From: CAYJEO01 sp964369355 | Lineage (GTDB): Bacteria; Bacillota_I; Bacilli_A; RF39; UBA660 | Assembly (NCBI GenBank): GCA_964369355.1 | Contig: CAYJEO010000002.1 | Location: 1 to 64,000 of the forward strand | Length of the DNA: 64,000 nucleotides | Reading direction: 5' to 3' | In this document: positions 52,836 to 62,121 of the stretch, piece by piece | Layout: each line of letters opens with the position of its first letter | Numbering within the stretch: the first letter of the stretch is position 1 | The notes under the pieces: generated by a model | Seen by the model: the letters and a program-made list of their open reading frames with translations, nothing else | The model's database searches: none | Told to the model about the DNA's origin: nothing | Translations under genes and position numbers: made by a program

Positions 52836-54798
52836 TATTATTTATATAATATTTATTTTGTATAATAATCATTATGTTTCTAAATATGATATGTCGACTA
52901 CTAGTATTACAGGTGTTATTATAAATGTTAATATTGATAGTAATAAAACAACTTTAGAAGTATTAGGTAAAGAAAAAATTATAATAAGGGATTATAATAA
53001 TTTTGATTATAAAATAGGTGATACATATACTTTTTTTGGTAATATTATTGAGGTAAGTGATAATACTAATTTTAATTTATTTAATTATAAAACTTATTTA
53101 TTGAGTAATAAAATATATTATACTTTTACAGCTTCTGCTAGAACTTTACTTGATACTAATACAAATATATTATATTCACTTAAACAAAGTGTAATAGACA
53201 GAATAAATAGTTATAAATGTAGTAATTATTTACATACTTTCATATTGGGTGATTCTAGTTATTTATCTGATGAAATTATTAGTTCTTATCAAAAAAATGG
53301 TATTAGTCATTTATTTGCTGTTTCTGGTATGCATATTACTTTGTTATCAACTTGTTTATTTATTATCTTTAAAAAAATTTTTAGTATTAATTTTAGTTAT
53401 ATTTTAGTTTCTTTGTTTTTAATCTTTTATTTATTTTTAACTAGTTTTTCTCCTTCTGTTTTAAGAGCAGTTTTATTATTTTTGTTTCTTTATTTAAACA
53501 AATTATTTAAATTTGATTTTTCTATTTTACAAATTTTATTTTTTATTTTTATTTTATTGTTAGTTTATAATCCTTTTTATATTTATAATTTAGGTTTTCA
53601 GTTTAGTTTTTTAATTAGCTTTGCACTAGTGTATTTTTCTAAAATTATAAATAATTTTAATAATTATTACTTAAAAATACTAATAACTTCTATTATTTCT
53701 TTTTTAAGTAGTATTCCTATATTAATAACTAATTTTTTTGAAATAAATTTAGTTACACCTTTTATTAATGTAGTATTTGTTCCAATAGTTTCGTTGTTTT
53801 TATTTCCTTTATCTTTAATTACTTTTATATTTAAACCATTAGATATTATAATGTATAATTTTTTATATTATTTTGAAAATTTATCTATATTTATATCTAA
53901 TAATTTTTATTTTTTAATTACTTTAAGTAAGAATAATATATTTATAATAATTTATATTTTTTTAATATTTTTTATATTAAAGAAAATGGAAGTTTTGAAG
54001 TATAAATATATGATATTATTATTTATTTTATTTATCATTCATAGTAATTTTATAAAATTAGATGATTCGATTACTTTTATTGATGTTTCACAAGGTGATA
54101 GTACTTTGATAATAAAAGATGGAATTACTATTTTAGTTGATACAGGAGGATTAGATAATTATTCTACTAGTAAAAATATTATTATTCCTTATTTAAAAAG
54201 TATAGGTATTAAAAAAATAGATTATTTAATATTTACACATGGTGATTATGATCACGCTGGATCTGGTTATGATTTTGTTAGTAATTTTAAAGTAGGGCGT
54301 GTTTTTTTTAATTCTTATAATGATACAGAAATCGAAAAAGAAATAATGTCTTATTTAGATAGCAAAGATATTTCATATTATAAAATATCTAATGAATTAA
54401 AGTTAAAGCATTTTACAATACTTAACTATCCTAATGAAGATGAAAATGAAGATAGTCTTATAATAGTCACAAATATAAATAATAAGAATATATTATTAAT
54501 GGGAGATGCAGGATTTGAGACTGAAGATAAAATTATGTTGGAATATTTATCTTTTGAAATGGATATACTAAAATTAGGACATCATGGTTCTAAAAATAGT
54601 ACATCAAGTTTATTTTTAAATTTTGTTGATCCTAAACTTGCTATATCAAGTGCGGGTAAAAATAATAAATTTAATCATCCTTCTATTGAAGTAATAAATA
54701 GATTGGATGATATCCCGCATTATAGCACTAGTGTATATGGTATGATTATTTATAACTTTGATAAGAAAACTTTATACACTTCTTTAGACCACGCTTAA
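52804..54798 (+). CDS. comEC: Competence channel protein ComEC/Rec2
   Basis: About 664 residues. A DUF4131-type N-terminal region, the polytopic competence domain (HLFAVSGMHITLLST, SFSPSVLRAVLLFLFL), and a C-terminal metallo-beta-lactamase-like domain from about 425: VSQGDSTLII, THGDYDHAGSG and LGHHGSKNST. It forms the DNA uptake channel, and the C-terminal domain probably degrades one strand. No ATG is well placed; TTG 52804 is 6 nt after GGAGAAG within comEA, with TTG 52789 as the alternative. Confidence 0.93.
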   Translation: MKILKILLLFSIIYIIFILYNNHYVSKYDMSTTSITGVIINVNIDSNKTTLEVLGKEKIIIRDYNNFDYKIGDTYTFFGNIIEVSDNTNFNLFNYKTYLLSNKIYYTFTASARTLLDTNTNILYSLKQSVIDRINSYKCSNYLHTFILGDSSYLSDEIISSYQKNGISHLFAVSGMHITLLSTCLFIIFKKIFSINFSYILVSLFLIFYLFLTSFSPSVLRAVLLFLFLYLNKLFKFDFSILQILFFIFILLLVYNPFYIYNLGFQFSFLISFALVYFSKIINNFNNYYLKILITSIISFLSSIPILITNFFEINLVTPFINVVFVPIVSLFLFPLSLITFIFKPLDIIMYNFLYYFENLSIFISNNFYFLITLSKNNIFIIIYIFLIFFILKKMEVLKYKYMILLFILFIIHSNFIKLDDSITFIDVSQGDSTLIIKDGITILVDTGGLDNYSTSKNIIIPYLKSIGIKKIDYLIFTHGDYDHAGSGYDFVSNFKVGRVFFNSYNDTEIEKEIMSYLDSKDISYYKISNELKLKHFTILNYPNEDENEDSLIIVTNINNKNILLMGDAGFETEDKIMLEYLSFEMDILKLGHHGSKNSTSSLFLNFVDPKLAISSAGKNNKFNHPSIEVINRLDDIPHYSTSVYGMIIYNFDKKTLYTSLDHA

Positions 54799-54845
54799 AA
54801 AAGCGTTTATATAGATAAAGAAACCTATAAAAGGTTTCTTTTTTA
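54790..54845. terminator. Terminators after comEC
   Basis: Two hairpins. ACGCTT..AAGCGT (54791-54806) overlaps the stop codon. AAGAAACCT..AGGTTTCTT (54818-54840) has a T-run and can also end the convergent gene at 54843. Confidence 0.75.
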
Positions 54846-55337
54846 ATAATAAAATAATGTATTGTGAAGTGGATTATAAGTTAAATATCCATTTATTAAA
54901 TAAGTAATAATAATTAAAATAAAACTTATTATTTCTAAATTTTTATTTTCTTTTTTTAATATATAATAACTAATAATTTCTATTATTATAATACTTATAA
55001 GCATTAAAAATATAGTTACAAATAAGTTATGTTCAAAATTAAAATATATAGGTAAAAACATAGTTAAATAAATAGGGATTATACTTAGAGATGTAATAAA
55101 AGTTGATAATAAAAAATTATTATAATTTATATTGTATTTTTTTAATAATATATATTTTATTATATTACCAAAAACAACTGATGAAAAAAGCATTTTCATA
55201 TGTTCGAATACTGATTCATTAATTGGAAATAATATAGAAAATATAAAATTAGGAAATAATTCATATATATAATGAAATAAAAAGTTAAGTAAAAAAATTA
55301 CTATTATTGATATAATGTTTATTTTTTTTAAATTCAT
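54843..55337 (-). CDS. DUF6512-like membrane protein
   Basis: 164 residues with about five hydrophobic helices. Between helices 1 and 2 is INESVFEHMKMLFSSVVFGN, which matches the (I/V)NES(V/I)WEH(L/M)K motif of DUF6512-type proteins of Firmicutes (function unknown). ATG 55337 on the reverse strand follows GAAAGGAAT; an upstream start at 55382 is less likely. It is a single gene between two convergent/divergent transcription units. Confidence 0.7.
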   Translation of the reverse strand: MNLKKINIISIIVIFLLNFLFHYIYELFPNFIFSILFPINESVFEHMKMLFSSVVFGNIIKYILLKKYNINYNNFLLSTFITSLSIIPIYLTMFLPIYFNFEHNLFVTIFLMLISIIIIEIISYYILKKENKNLEIISFILIIITYLINGYLTYNPLHNTLFYY

Positions 55338-55486
55338 AAATATTCCTTTCTTGTATACCAAAATATATGATATAATAATCAAAAATTTAATAATTTACTA
55401 ATATTTTTAACAATTTTAAAAAAAATATGATAAAAAAAAAGGAAAACTGTTTTTTTTGTCGTATATTATATTAGGGAGTGTGGTTT

Positions 55487-57217
55487 ATGATTAGTCAAGA
55501 AGATATAATGAAGTTAAGAAATCAAATAGATATCGTCGATGTCGTATCTAGTTATATACCACTAACTAGTAGAGGTAAAAACCATTTTGGGGTATGTCCT
55601 TTCCATGATGATAATAATCCTTCAATGAGTGTTTCTAAAGATAAACAAATTTATACATGTTTCTCTTGTGGAGCTACAGGTAATGTTTTTAAATTTATTC
55701 AAGACTATGAAAATATAAGTTTTGTTGAAGCTTTAAAAATGTGTGCTGATAAGGTAGGATTTAATTTAAATTTAGGTAATATTAAAACAAAAACAGTAAC
55801 ACATTATGATAAACTATATGAAATATATGACTTATCTAATAAGTTTTATCAAAATAATATATTTACTAAATCTGGTGCTTTAGCAAAAGAATATTTAAAT
55901 AAAAGAGATTTATCAGATGAAGTAATAAAAGAATTTGAAATAGGTTTATCTTTAAAGGATAGAACTTTATTAACTAAGTTATTAACTAAAAAAGAATATG
56001 ATGGTAAAGATTTAGATGAAACAGGACTACTTTTAAAGGGAAGTTTAGGATATACAGATATGTATATTAATAGAATAATGTTTCCTTTATATGATTTAAC
56101 AGGTAAGACAGTAGGTTTTTCTGGTCGTATATATGATCAAACAGATGAATCTAAATATATAAATACTCGTGAAACTAAAATATTTAAAAAAGGTGAATTA
56201 TTATATAATTATCATAAAGCAAAAAATGAATCTCGAATTAAAAACAAAGTAATAATAATGGAAGGTTTTATGGATGTTATTAGAGCTTATACTATAGATA
56301 TAAAAAATGCAGTAGCGTCTATGGGAACAGCAATAACTTCTACTCAAGCATTATTACTTAAGAAAATGGCCAAGGAAGTAATTTTGTGTTTTGACGGAGA
56401 TCAGGCAGGAGCTAAAGCTACACTTGCTTGCTTAACTGAATTAGAAAAAATAGGAGTTACTCCTAAAATAGTTCGTTTAGAAGATAATTTAGACCCAGAT
56501 GAATATATTAAAAAGTTTGGTAAAGATAAATTTTTAGATAAAATTAATAATCCAATGACAGCAATTGATTTTAAATTATCACATCATAAATCTAAATTAG
56601 ATTTAAAAGACACTAAAGAAATGGCAATGTATGTTAATACTATGTTAGATGAAATTTCTAAAATAGAAGATGATGTATTAAAAGAAATTACAATTAATAA
56701 AATAGCAACAGAAGTTAATTTAGAAGTCGATTTTATTAAAAATAGAATTGCTAATAAAAAAAGTGTTGTTAAGATAGAACAAAAACCGAGTGTAAAATAT
56801 AATAAATTTGAACAAGCAGAACAAAATTTATTATTTTATATGTTAAAGGATAAAGATGTAATAAAAACATATAATAAAAAAATAACCCGTATGTCTAATA
56901 AAGATTATCAGACATTGGGAAACCAAATTAATTTGTTTTATAAACAATATGGATATATAAATACAGCAGACTTACTTATATTTGTTGATAATGATGAAAC
57001 TATATTAAAAACAATTAATTTAATAGAAAGTTTAGATTTGCAAATAGATTATACTCAAGATGCAATTGATGATTATTTAAAAACAATAAGAGAGTACAAT
57101 GTACAAGAAGAAATAAAAAAATTACATGAAAAAATAAAAAATGCAAGTAATACACAAGATAAAATTAAATATACAAATATGATATTAGATATTAAAAAAG
57201 GAGAAAGTAATGATTAA
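55487..57217 (+). CDS. dnaG: DNA primase
   Basis: 576 residues. The CHC2 zinc finger is C37-x2-H40...C58-x2-C61 ([23 protein letters not shown]). The TOPRIM core has [21 protein letters not shown] and [12 protein letters not shown]. The C-terminal helicase-binding region is divergent. It primes lagging-strand synthesis with DnaB. The ATG at 55487 follows GGGAGTG; an ATG at 55478 is inside that site. It overlaps sigA by 8 nt, the usual dnaG-sigA macromolecular synthesis operon. Confidence 0.97.
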   Translation: MISQEDIMKLRNQIDIVDVVSSYIPLTSRGKNHFGVCPFHDDNNPSMSVSKDKQIYTCFSCGATGNVFKFIQDYENISFVEALKMCADKVGFNLNLGNIKTKTVTHYDKLYEIYDLSNKFYQNNIFTKSGALAKEYLNKRDLSDEVIKEFEIGLSLKDRTLLTKLLTKKEYDGKDLDETGLLLKGSLGYTDMYINRIMFPLYDLTGKTVGFSGRIYDQTDESKYINTRETKIFKKGELLYNYHKAKNESRIKNKVIIMEGFMDVIRAYTIDIKNAVASMGTAITSTQALLLKKMAKEVILCFDGDQAGAKATLACLTELEKIGVTPKIVRLEDNLDPDEYIKKFGKDKFLDKINNPMTAIDFKLSHHKSKLDLKDTKEMAMYVNTMLDEISKIEDDVLKEITINKIATEVNLEVDFIKNRIANKKSVVKIEQKPSVKYNKFEQAEQNLLFYMLKDKDVIKTYNKKITRMSNKDYQTLGNQINLFYKQYGYINTADLLIFVDNDETILKTINLIESLDLQIDYTQDAIDDYLKTIREYNVQEEIKKLHEKIKNASNTQDKIKYTNMILDIKKGESND

Positions 57218-58286
57218 CGAAATAAAAACATTTGAAGATAGAAAAAAAGATTTAGTAAAATTAGGTAAAGAAAAAGGATTTGTAACTTATGAACAATTAG
57301 CAACAAATTTAAAAGGATTAGAACTTGATTCTGATTCATTAGATGAATTATATAATTTGTTTTCTGAAAACAGTATACTAATAGTAACTGATGAAGAAGA
57401 AGGAGATTCACAAGATAAATTAATTTTAGATGATACAACTTTAACGAAAGATTTAACAATTAATGATCCTGTTAGAATGTACTTAAAAGAAATTGGACAA
57501 ATTAAGTTATTAACAATGGAAGAAGAACTACAATTAGCTGATAGAATTATAGCAGGGGATGATACTGCTAAAACTAGACTAGCAGAAGCGAATTTACGTT
57601 TAGTTGTTTCTATTGCTAAAAGATATGTAGGAAGAGGAATGCTTTTCTTAGATTTAATTCAAGAAGGTAATATCGGATTAATGAAAGCAGTAGATAAATT
57701 CGATGTAGGAAAGGGATTTAAATTCTCAACATATGCAACTTGGTGGATTAGACAAGCTATAACTCGTGCTATAGCAGACCAAGCAAGAACTATACGTGTT
57801 CCTGTTCATATGGTTGAAACTATTAATAAATTAGCTCGTATTCAAAGACAATTAACATTAGAATTAAATAGAGAACCTTCTGAAGAAGAGTTAGCTAAAA
57901 AAATGGGAATTAGTGTTGAAAAAATAAGAGAAATTTATAAAATTAGTCAAGAACCTGTTTCATTAGAAACACCAATTGGTGAAGAAGATGATTCTAATTT
58001 AGGTGATTTTGTTCCTGATGAAAGAAATATGTCTCCAGAAGATTATGCTACTAACGAAATGTTAAAAGATGAAATTTCTGAAGTATTATTAACATTGACT
58101 GAAAGAGAAGAAAAAGTAATTAGACTTCGTTTTGGTTTAGAAGATGGTAAGTCTAGAACATTAGAAGAAGTAGGTCAATTATTTGGCGTTACTAGAGAAC
58201 GTATTAGACAAATAGAAGCAAAAGCTTTAAGAAAATTAAGACATCCATCTCGTTCAAGAAAATTAAAAGATTACATGGATAATTAA
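57210..58286 (+). CDS. rpoD: Primary sigma factor (sigma-A)
   Basis: 358 residues. A short region 1.1-like N-terminus, then region 1.2 ([17 protein letters not shown]), region 2 ([52 protein letters not shown]), region 3 ([13 protein letters not shown]) and region 4 ([39 protein letters not shown]). It directs housekeeping transcription. AAGGAGAAAG before the ATG, inside dnaG. The length is close to Bacillus SigA. Confidence 0.98.
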   Translation: MINEIKTFEDRKKDLVKLGKEKGFVTYEQLATNLKGLELDSDSLDELYNLFSENSILIVTDEEEGDSQDKLILDDTTLTKDLTINDPVRMYLKEIGQIKLLTMEEELQLADRIIAGDDTAKTRLAEANLRLVVSIAKRYVGRGMLFLDLIQEGNIGLMKAVDKFDVGKGFKFSTYATWWIRQAITRAIADQARTIRVPVHMVETINKLARIQRQLTLELNREPSEEELAKKMGISVEKIREIYKISQEPVSLETPIGEEDDSNLGDFVPDERNMSPEDYATNEMLKDEISEVLLTLTEREEKVIRLRFGLEDGKSRTLEEVGQLFGVTRERIRQIEAKALRKLRHPSRSRKLKDYMDN

Positions 58287-58287
58287 T

Positions 58288-58944
58288 TTGAAATTATCAA
58301 ATAGATTAAAAGCTGTTAGTGAGTTAATAAAACCTAACAGTTTTATTTATGATGTTGGATGTGATCATGGTTTATTAGATATTTATTTAACTAAATATAA
58401 AGGTTGTAAATGTGTTGCAATTGATGTTAATAAGAAGTGTATTTCTAAGACTTTGGAAAATACTAAATTATATAATACAGATATAGAAGTTTTATTAAAT
58501 GATGGTTTAAGCAATATTGATATTGTTAAAAATAGTACAGTTGTTATTTTAGGTATGGGTACTTTTACTATTAAACATATTTATGATAATTGTAATATTT
58601 CTAATATCGATACATTTATAATACAAAGTAATAATGATTTATATAGTTTAAGAAAATTTATGTCTAAATCTTATTTTATTGAAGATGAAATAGTAGTTGT
58701 TGATAAAAATAAAATATACGTTATCATAAAATTTAAAAAAGGATTTAAAAAATATAAATATAATGATTATTTATTAGGCCCTATTTTAAAGTTGAATAAA
58801 AATAGTGTTGTTTATTATGATGACTATATTAAAATATTAAATAAACAAATTAATAATTTACATAAAAGTAAAATATATGAAAAGATTAAATTAAAATATA
58901 AAAGAAACATAATAAAAAAACAAAGAAATTCTTTGTTAATTTAA
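58288..58944 (+). CDS. trmK: tRNA (adenine(22)-N1)-methyltransferase TrmK
   Basis: 218 residues. A class I methyltransferase with the SAM loop YDVGCDHGLLDIYL (about residues 21-34), VAIDVNKKCISKTL and the LGMG motif (VVILGMGTFTIKHI) seen in TrmK/YqfN. It modifies A22 in tRNA. The frame opens with TTG 58288 directly after the sigA stop with only a weak GGA site, so translation is probably coupled. The sigA-trmK order matches Bacillus. Its end overlaps the convergent gene by 9 nt. Confidence 0.9.
   Translation: MKLSNRLKAVSELIKPNSFIYDVGCDHGLLDIYLTKYKGCKCVAIDVNKKCISKTLENTKLYNTDIEVLLNDGLSNIDIVKNSTVVILGMGTFTIKHIYDNCNISNIDTFIIQSNNDLYSLRKFMSKSYFIEDEIVVVDKNKIYVIIKFKKGFKKYKYNDYLLGPILKLNKNSVVYYDDYIKILNKQINNLHKSKIYEKIKLKYKRNIIKKQRNSLLI
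58918..58937. terminator. Hairpin between convergent trmK and yqfQ-like genes
   Basis: AACAAAG (58919-58925) and CTTTGTT (58931-58937) with a 5-nt loop. It lies inside the 3' end of trmK and could stop both transcripts, but the flanking T-run is short. Confidence 0.4.
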
Positions 58945-59256
58945 GAAAAATGTCGGTCCTTGTGATTCGATTTTTTTTATTTGTAAATCAGTTGCTATAT
59001 TAGTTTTTGTAGGTGTACTTGTTTGTGGAGTATCTACTTTTTTAAATTCGTTCATTACTTGAAACATTGTTTTTGCATTTTTCCAAACAGGGCCTACTTG
59101 TTTTACTAAAGGAATAGCTTGATTCATAAAATTAATAGTTTTTTGAGTACCACTTAATATTCCAGATAAAGTTATTCCGTTTCTTCCGAATAATCCTAAT
59201 ATTCCTTTACTTGCTGTTGAAGAAGATAAAGCAGAGTAGGGTAAATTGTAATTCAT
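58936..59256 (-). CDS. YqfQ/VrrA-like protein
   Basis: 106 residues. Low-complexity Ser/Gly start (LSSSTASKGILGLFGRNG) and a conserved core TQKTINFMNQAIPLVKQVGPVWKNAKTMFQVMNEF, which resembles the PF14181-type YqfQ/VrrA core (xxPMVQQYGPLVKNLPxMxxx). YqfQ is linked to spores in Bacillus and sits in the sigA-trmK-yqfQ neighbourhood there too. GAAAGGAGT precedes the reverse-strand ATG; an earlier start at 59403 has no support. A bidirectional promoter region lies upstream. Confidence 0.65.
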   Translation of the reverse strand: MNYNLPYSALSSSTASKGILGLFGRNGITLSGILSGTQKTINFMNQAIPLVKQVGPVWKNAKTMFQVMNEFKKVDTPQTSTPTKTNIATDLQIKKIESQGPTFFLN

Positions 59257-59301
59257 AAAAAATACTCCTTTCAAAATATTATATGTTTTACAAAAAAATG
59301 T

Positions 59302-59329
59302 TTTACAATTAAGTAAAATATGGTATAAT
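59302..59329 (+). promoter_or_regulatory. Promoter of the pilus-assembly operon
   Basis: TTTACA (59302-59307) and TATAAT (59324-59329) with a 16-nt spacer lie 43 nt before the GspF-like gene. The -10 is a full consensus match. Confidence 0.65.
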
Positions 59330-59372
59330 TTTAATAGTGTAGAATAAAAAAATAGGGGTTTGGAGTGATATA

Positions 59373-61298
59373 GTGAATAGTCTTTTATTAGTATTAAAAG
59401 CACCGATAAAATTTGTACAACTAGTTTTATTAGGGTTTTATTTTTTTAGTTATTATGTTATAAGTACTATATTAAATATATTTAAGTATATTTTATTAGG
59501 ATTTATGGCTTTATGTTATGGAGTTTATTTAGGTTTCTGTAAGGTGTTTAAAATTATACATTATGACTTTACAGGGTTCTTAGTATTATCATATGGTGTA
59601 TATAAATTATTTAAATATATATTATATGGTATGTTATTTACATTCTTAAGTATATTTACAGTTATATTTAAGTTCTTCTTTACGTCTAGTGAAAGAGCTA
59701 AACAAAAACGCGATATCAAACTTAGAAAAGAATTAGCACGTAAACAAGCTCGTGATAAAGCTATAGAAGATAGTAAACGCAAAAAAGAACAAGCAATTGA
59801 AGCTAGTAAGCGCAAAAAAGAAGATGCTGTCTTGCTTAAGAAAAAGAAAAAAGAAAAAGATGAGTATGTTAATGAAAATGTAAAAATTGAGAAGAAAACA
59901 TTAGGAGATAAAATCAATGATGTTTTAGAAAGTGTCTTTAAAGTTCCAGGTAACATTAAAAAAAGTTTTAAAGATTACTACAATAATTTAGATTTTGTTA
60001 AAAATTCTCGTAATCAAAAAGATATTAATCATCAGGCATTATTAATTGATTTTGAAGGTGCAGATGCTGTTAAATCTGAGAAAAAACAATTATATGAATA
60101 TGTTGGTAAAAATGCTGAAGGTAAGACTATAAAAGGTTATTTTGCGGCTTTCTCTAAAGTAGAAGTTCATTCGTTCTTATTATCTGAAGGTATGGAAGTA
60201 TATTCTATTAGAACGAATAAATGGATTGAAGCAATGCATAAACCAAGTGGTGGTTCTGGTAAAATTAAAGTTAAAGATTTGATTTTCTTTACTACTCAGT
60301 TATCAACTTATATTAAAGCAGGTATACCATTAGTAGACGCTTTAAAAATATTATCAAGACAATATAAAAATAAAAATTATCAAAGAATATTTAGATCAAT
60401 GATTTATGACTTAACTATGGGTGAAAGCTTTTCTGATGCTATGGGTAAACAAGGGGATGCTTTCCCAAGACTATTAATAAACATGGTTAAGGCTGCTGAA
60501 ATGACAGGAGAGTTACCTGAGAGTTTAGATGATATGTCTAATTACTTTACTGAAACTGATGCAACAAGAAGACAAATGATTACTGCAATGATGTATCCCG
60601 CAATCGTATCAGTGGTAGCAGTATGTGTTATTGCCTTTATCTTAATTTGGGTAATACCACAATTCGTTTCTATTTATGAAACTTTAGATGGTGGAATACC
60701 TGGATATACTTTAGTAGTATTAGCAGCGTCTGATTTCTTACAGTCTTATATATTACATATTATCATTGGATTAATTATATTTGGATTTTTATGTTCTTAT
60801 TTATATAAAAATGTTAAAATCTTACGTACAATGTCACAATGGATAATAATGCATATGCCAGTATTTGGTAAAGTTATTATTTATAATGAAGTTACGATGT
60901 TTACAAAAACATTCGCATCTTTATTAAAACACAATGTATTTATTACAGACAGTATGGAAATATTAAATAAAATAACTTCGAATGAAGTTTATAGAATGTT
61001 AATATTAGATACTATTACAAATTTAGCAAAAGGTGATAAAATTTCAACAGCCTTTAAAAATCACTGGGCTTTCCCAATTCCTGCTTATGAAATGTTAGTA
61101 ACAGGAGAAAAAACAGGGGAGATGCCTGAGATGATGGAAAAAGTTGCTCAATTCTATCAAGGGTTACATAAGCAAGCCGTTGCTAATATCAAAACATTTA
61201 TAGAACCAGCCTTGTTATTATTCTTAACAGTTGTTGTTGGTGGAATATTACTTGCTGTAATTATACCGATGTTCGGAACATATCAGTCAGTATTATAG
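59373..61298 (+). CDS. Type II secretion/type IV pilus platform protein (GspF/PilC) with novel N-terminal extension
   Basis: 641 residues. The C-terminal part (about 295-641) is a two-repeat GspF/PilC/ComGB domain (FFTTQLSTYIKAGIPLVDALKIL; FTKTFASLLKHNVFITDSMEIL; MVKAAEMTGELPESLDDM; TGEKTGEMPEMMEKVA) with three transmembrane helices. The first roughly 290 residues are unusual: several hydrophobic helices up to about 105, then a very basic, Ala/Lys/Arg coiled segment (KQKRDIKLRKELARKQARDK...), then a linker and a YVGKNAEGKTIKGYF strand that starts the usual N-domain. It anchors the pilin-assembly ATPase. GTG start after TTGGAGTG. Confidence 0.87.
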   Translation: MNSLLLVLKAPIKFVQLVLLGFYFFSYYVISTILNIFKYILLGFMALCYGVYLGFCKVFKIIHYDFTGFLVLSYGVYKLFKYILYGMLFTFLSIFTVIFKFFFTSSERAKQKRDIKLRKELARKQARDKAIEDSKRKKEQAIEASKRKKEDAVLLKKKKKEKDEYVNENVKIEKKTLGDKINDVLESVFKVPGNIKKSFKDYYNNLDFVKNSRNQKDINHQALLIDFEGADAVKSEKKQLYEYVGKNAEGKTIKGYFAAFSKVEVHSFLLSEGMEVYSIRTNKWIEAMHKPSGGSGKIKVKDLIFFTTQLSTYIKAGIPLVDALKILSRQYKNKNYQRIFRSMIYDLTMGESFSDAMGKQGDAFPRLLINMVKAAEMTGELPESLDDMSNYFTETDATRRQMITAMMYPAIVSVVAVCVIAFILIWVIPQFVSIYETLDGGIPGYTLVVLAASDFLQSYILHIIIGLIIFGFLCSYLYKNVKILRTMSQWIIMHMPVFGKVIIYNEVTMFTKTFASLLKHNVFITDSMEILNKITSNEVYRMLILDTITNLAKGDKISTAFKNHWAFPIPAYEMLVTGEKTGEMPEMMEKVAQFYQGLHKQAVANIKTFIEPALLLFLTVVVGGILLAVIIPMFGTYQSVL

Positions 61299-61311
61299 GA
61301 AGTAGGAGAAT

Positions 61312-62076
61312 ATGGAACTAGTATTTGTAATTTATTTTTTCATTATAGGTGCAGCTATGGGTTCTTTTTACAATGTTGTAGGTCATAGGATGCCAATTGG
61401 TAAATCAGTTGTTCATCCTGCATCACATTGTGATACTTGTAACCATGTGTTAACGCCTTTAGAATTAGTTCCAATTTTTTCTTATTTATTTTTAGGAGGA
61501 AAGTGTAAAAACTGTAAAACTAAAATAGGTCCAATACATTTGTTTTTTGAAATATTTGTAGGAATCTTATTTGCTCTTTCTTTTTACATTTTTGGATTTA
61601 GTTTTGAATTTATTTTATCTTTAATATTTACTTCAGTGCTTGCTATAGTATTTGTAAGTGATTTTAATTACATGATTATTTTAGATGAAACATTAATAGT
61701 TGGTATAATCTTTTTATCGATTGCTACAATTTTATTTAAGGATTTCTCTTATTTATTTAATATGATTTTATCTGGGGTATTTGCTTTTATAGTAATGTTT
61801 TTAATAAAACAATTGGGTAATTTCTTATTTAAAAAAGAATCTATGGGTGATGGTGATATTAAGTTAATCGCTTATATAGGTTTTAATATAGGTTTTGTAA
61901 ATGCTATTGCAACTATATTTTTAGGTAGTGTAATTGCTTTACCTATATCATTATTGATGATGAAAAAAGGAGCTAAAATAATTCCTTTTGGACCATTTTT
62001 AAGTATGGCAGCAATGATTTTATTATTTACTCAAATTGATGTTATTCAATTTATATTAACTTTAACTAGCTTTTAG
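61312..62076 (+). CDS. pilD: Prepilin peptidase (PilD/ComC type)
   Basis: 254 residues. The N-terminal cytosolic zinc-binding loop has two CxxC pairs (HCDTCNHV and KCKNCKTK), preceded by FIIGAAMGSFYNVVGHRMP. The aspartate-protease motifs are a D in VSDFNYMIILDE and the GxGD-type G-D-G-D in MGDGDIKLIAYIG. Eight hydrophobic helices. It cleaves and N-methylates type IV prepilins such as the product of the gene at 63725. AGTAGGAG precedes the ATG, and it follows GspF by 13 nt. Confidence 0.95.
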   Translation: MELVFVIYFFIIGAAMGSFYNVVGHRMPIGKSVVHPASHCDTCNHVLTPLELVPIFSYLFLGGKCKNCKTKIGPIHLFFEIFVGILFALSFYIFGFSFEFILSLIFTSVLAIVFVSDFNYMIILDETLIVGIIFLSIATILFKDFSYLFNMILSGVFAFIVMFLIKQLGNFLFKKESMGDGDIKLIAYIGFNIGFVNAIATIFLGSVIALPISLLMMKKGAKIIPFGPFLSMAAMILLFTQIDVIQFILTLTSF

Positions 62077-62088
62077 CTAGTTTTTTTG
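62064..62088 (+). terminator. pilD terminator
   Basis: AACTAGC (62064-62070) with GCTAGTT (62076-62082), 5-nt loop and T-run. The stem covers the stop codon. Confidence 0.75.
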
Positions 62089-62091
62089 TAT

Positions 62092-62121
62092 AAAAAAAAC
62101 ACTATTTTTAGAATAGTGTTT
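62092..62121 (-). terminator. Terminator of the GspE gene
   Basis: AAACACTATT (62097-62106) and AATAGTGTTT (62112-62121) pair. On the reverse strand a T-run follows. It overlaps the reverse-strand stop codon. Confidence 0.78.

Noticed and set aside
55383..55486. A-rich stretch with TTTTTTTT before dnaG as a terminator
   Set aside because: The possible stem is only A-T pairs of a homopolymer with a weak loop, indistinguishable from background composition.
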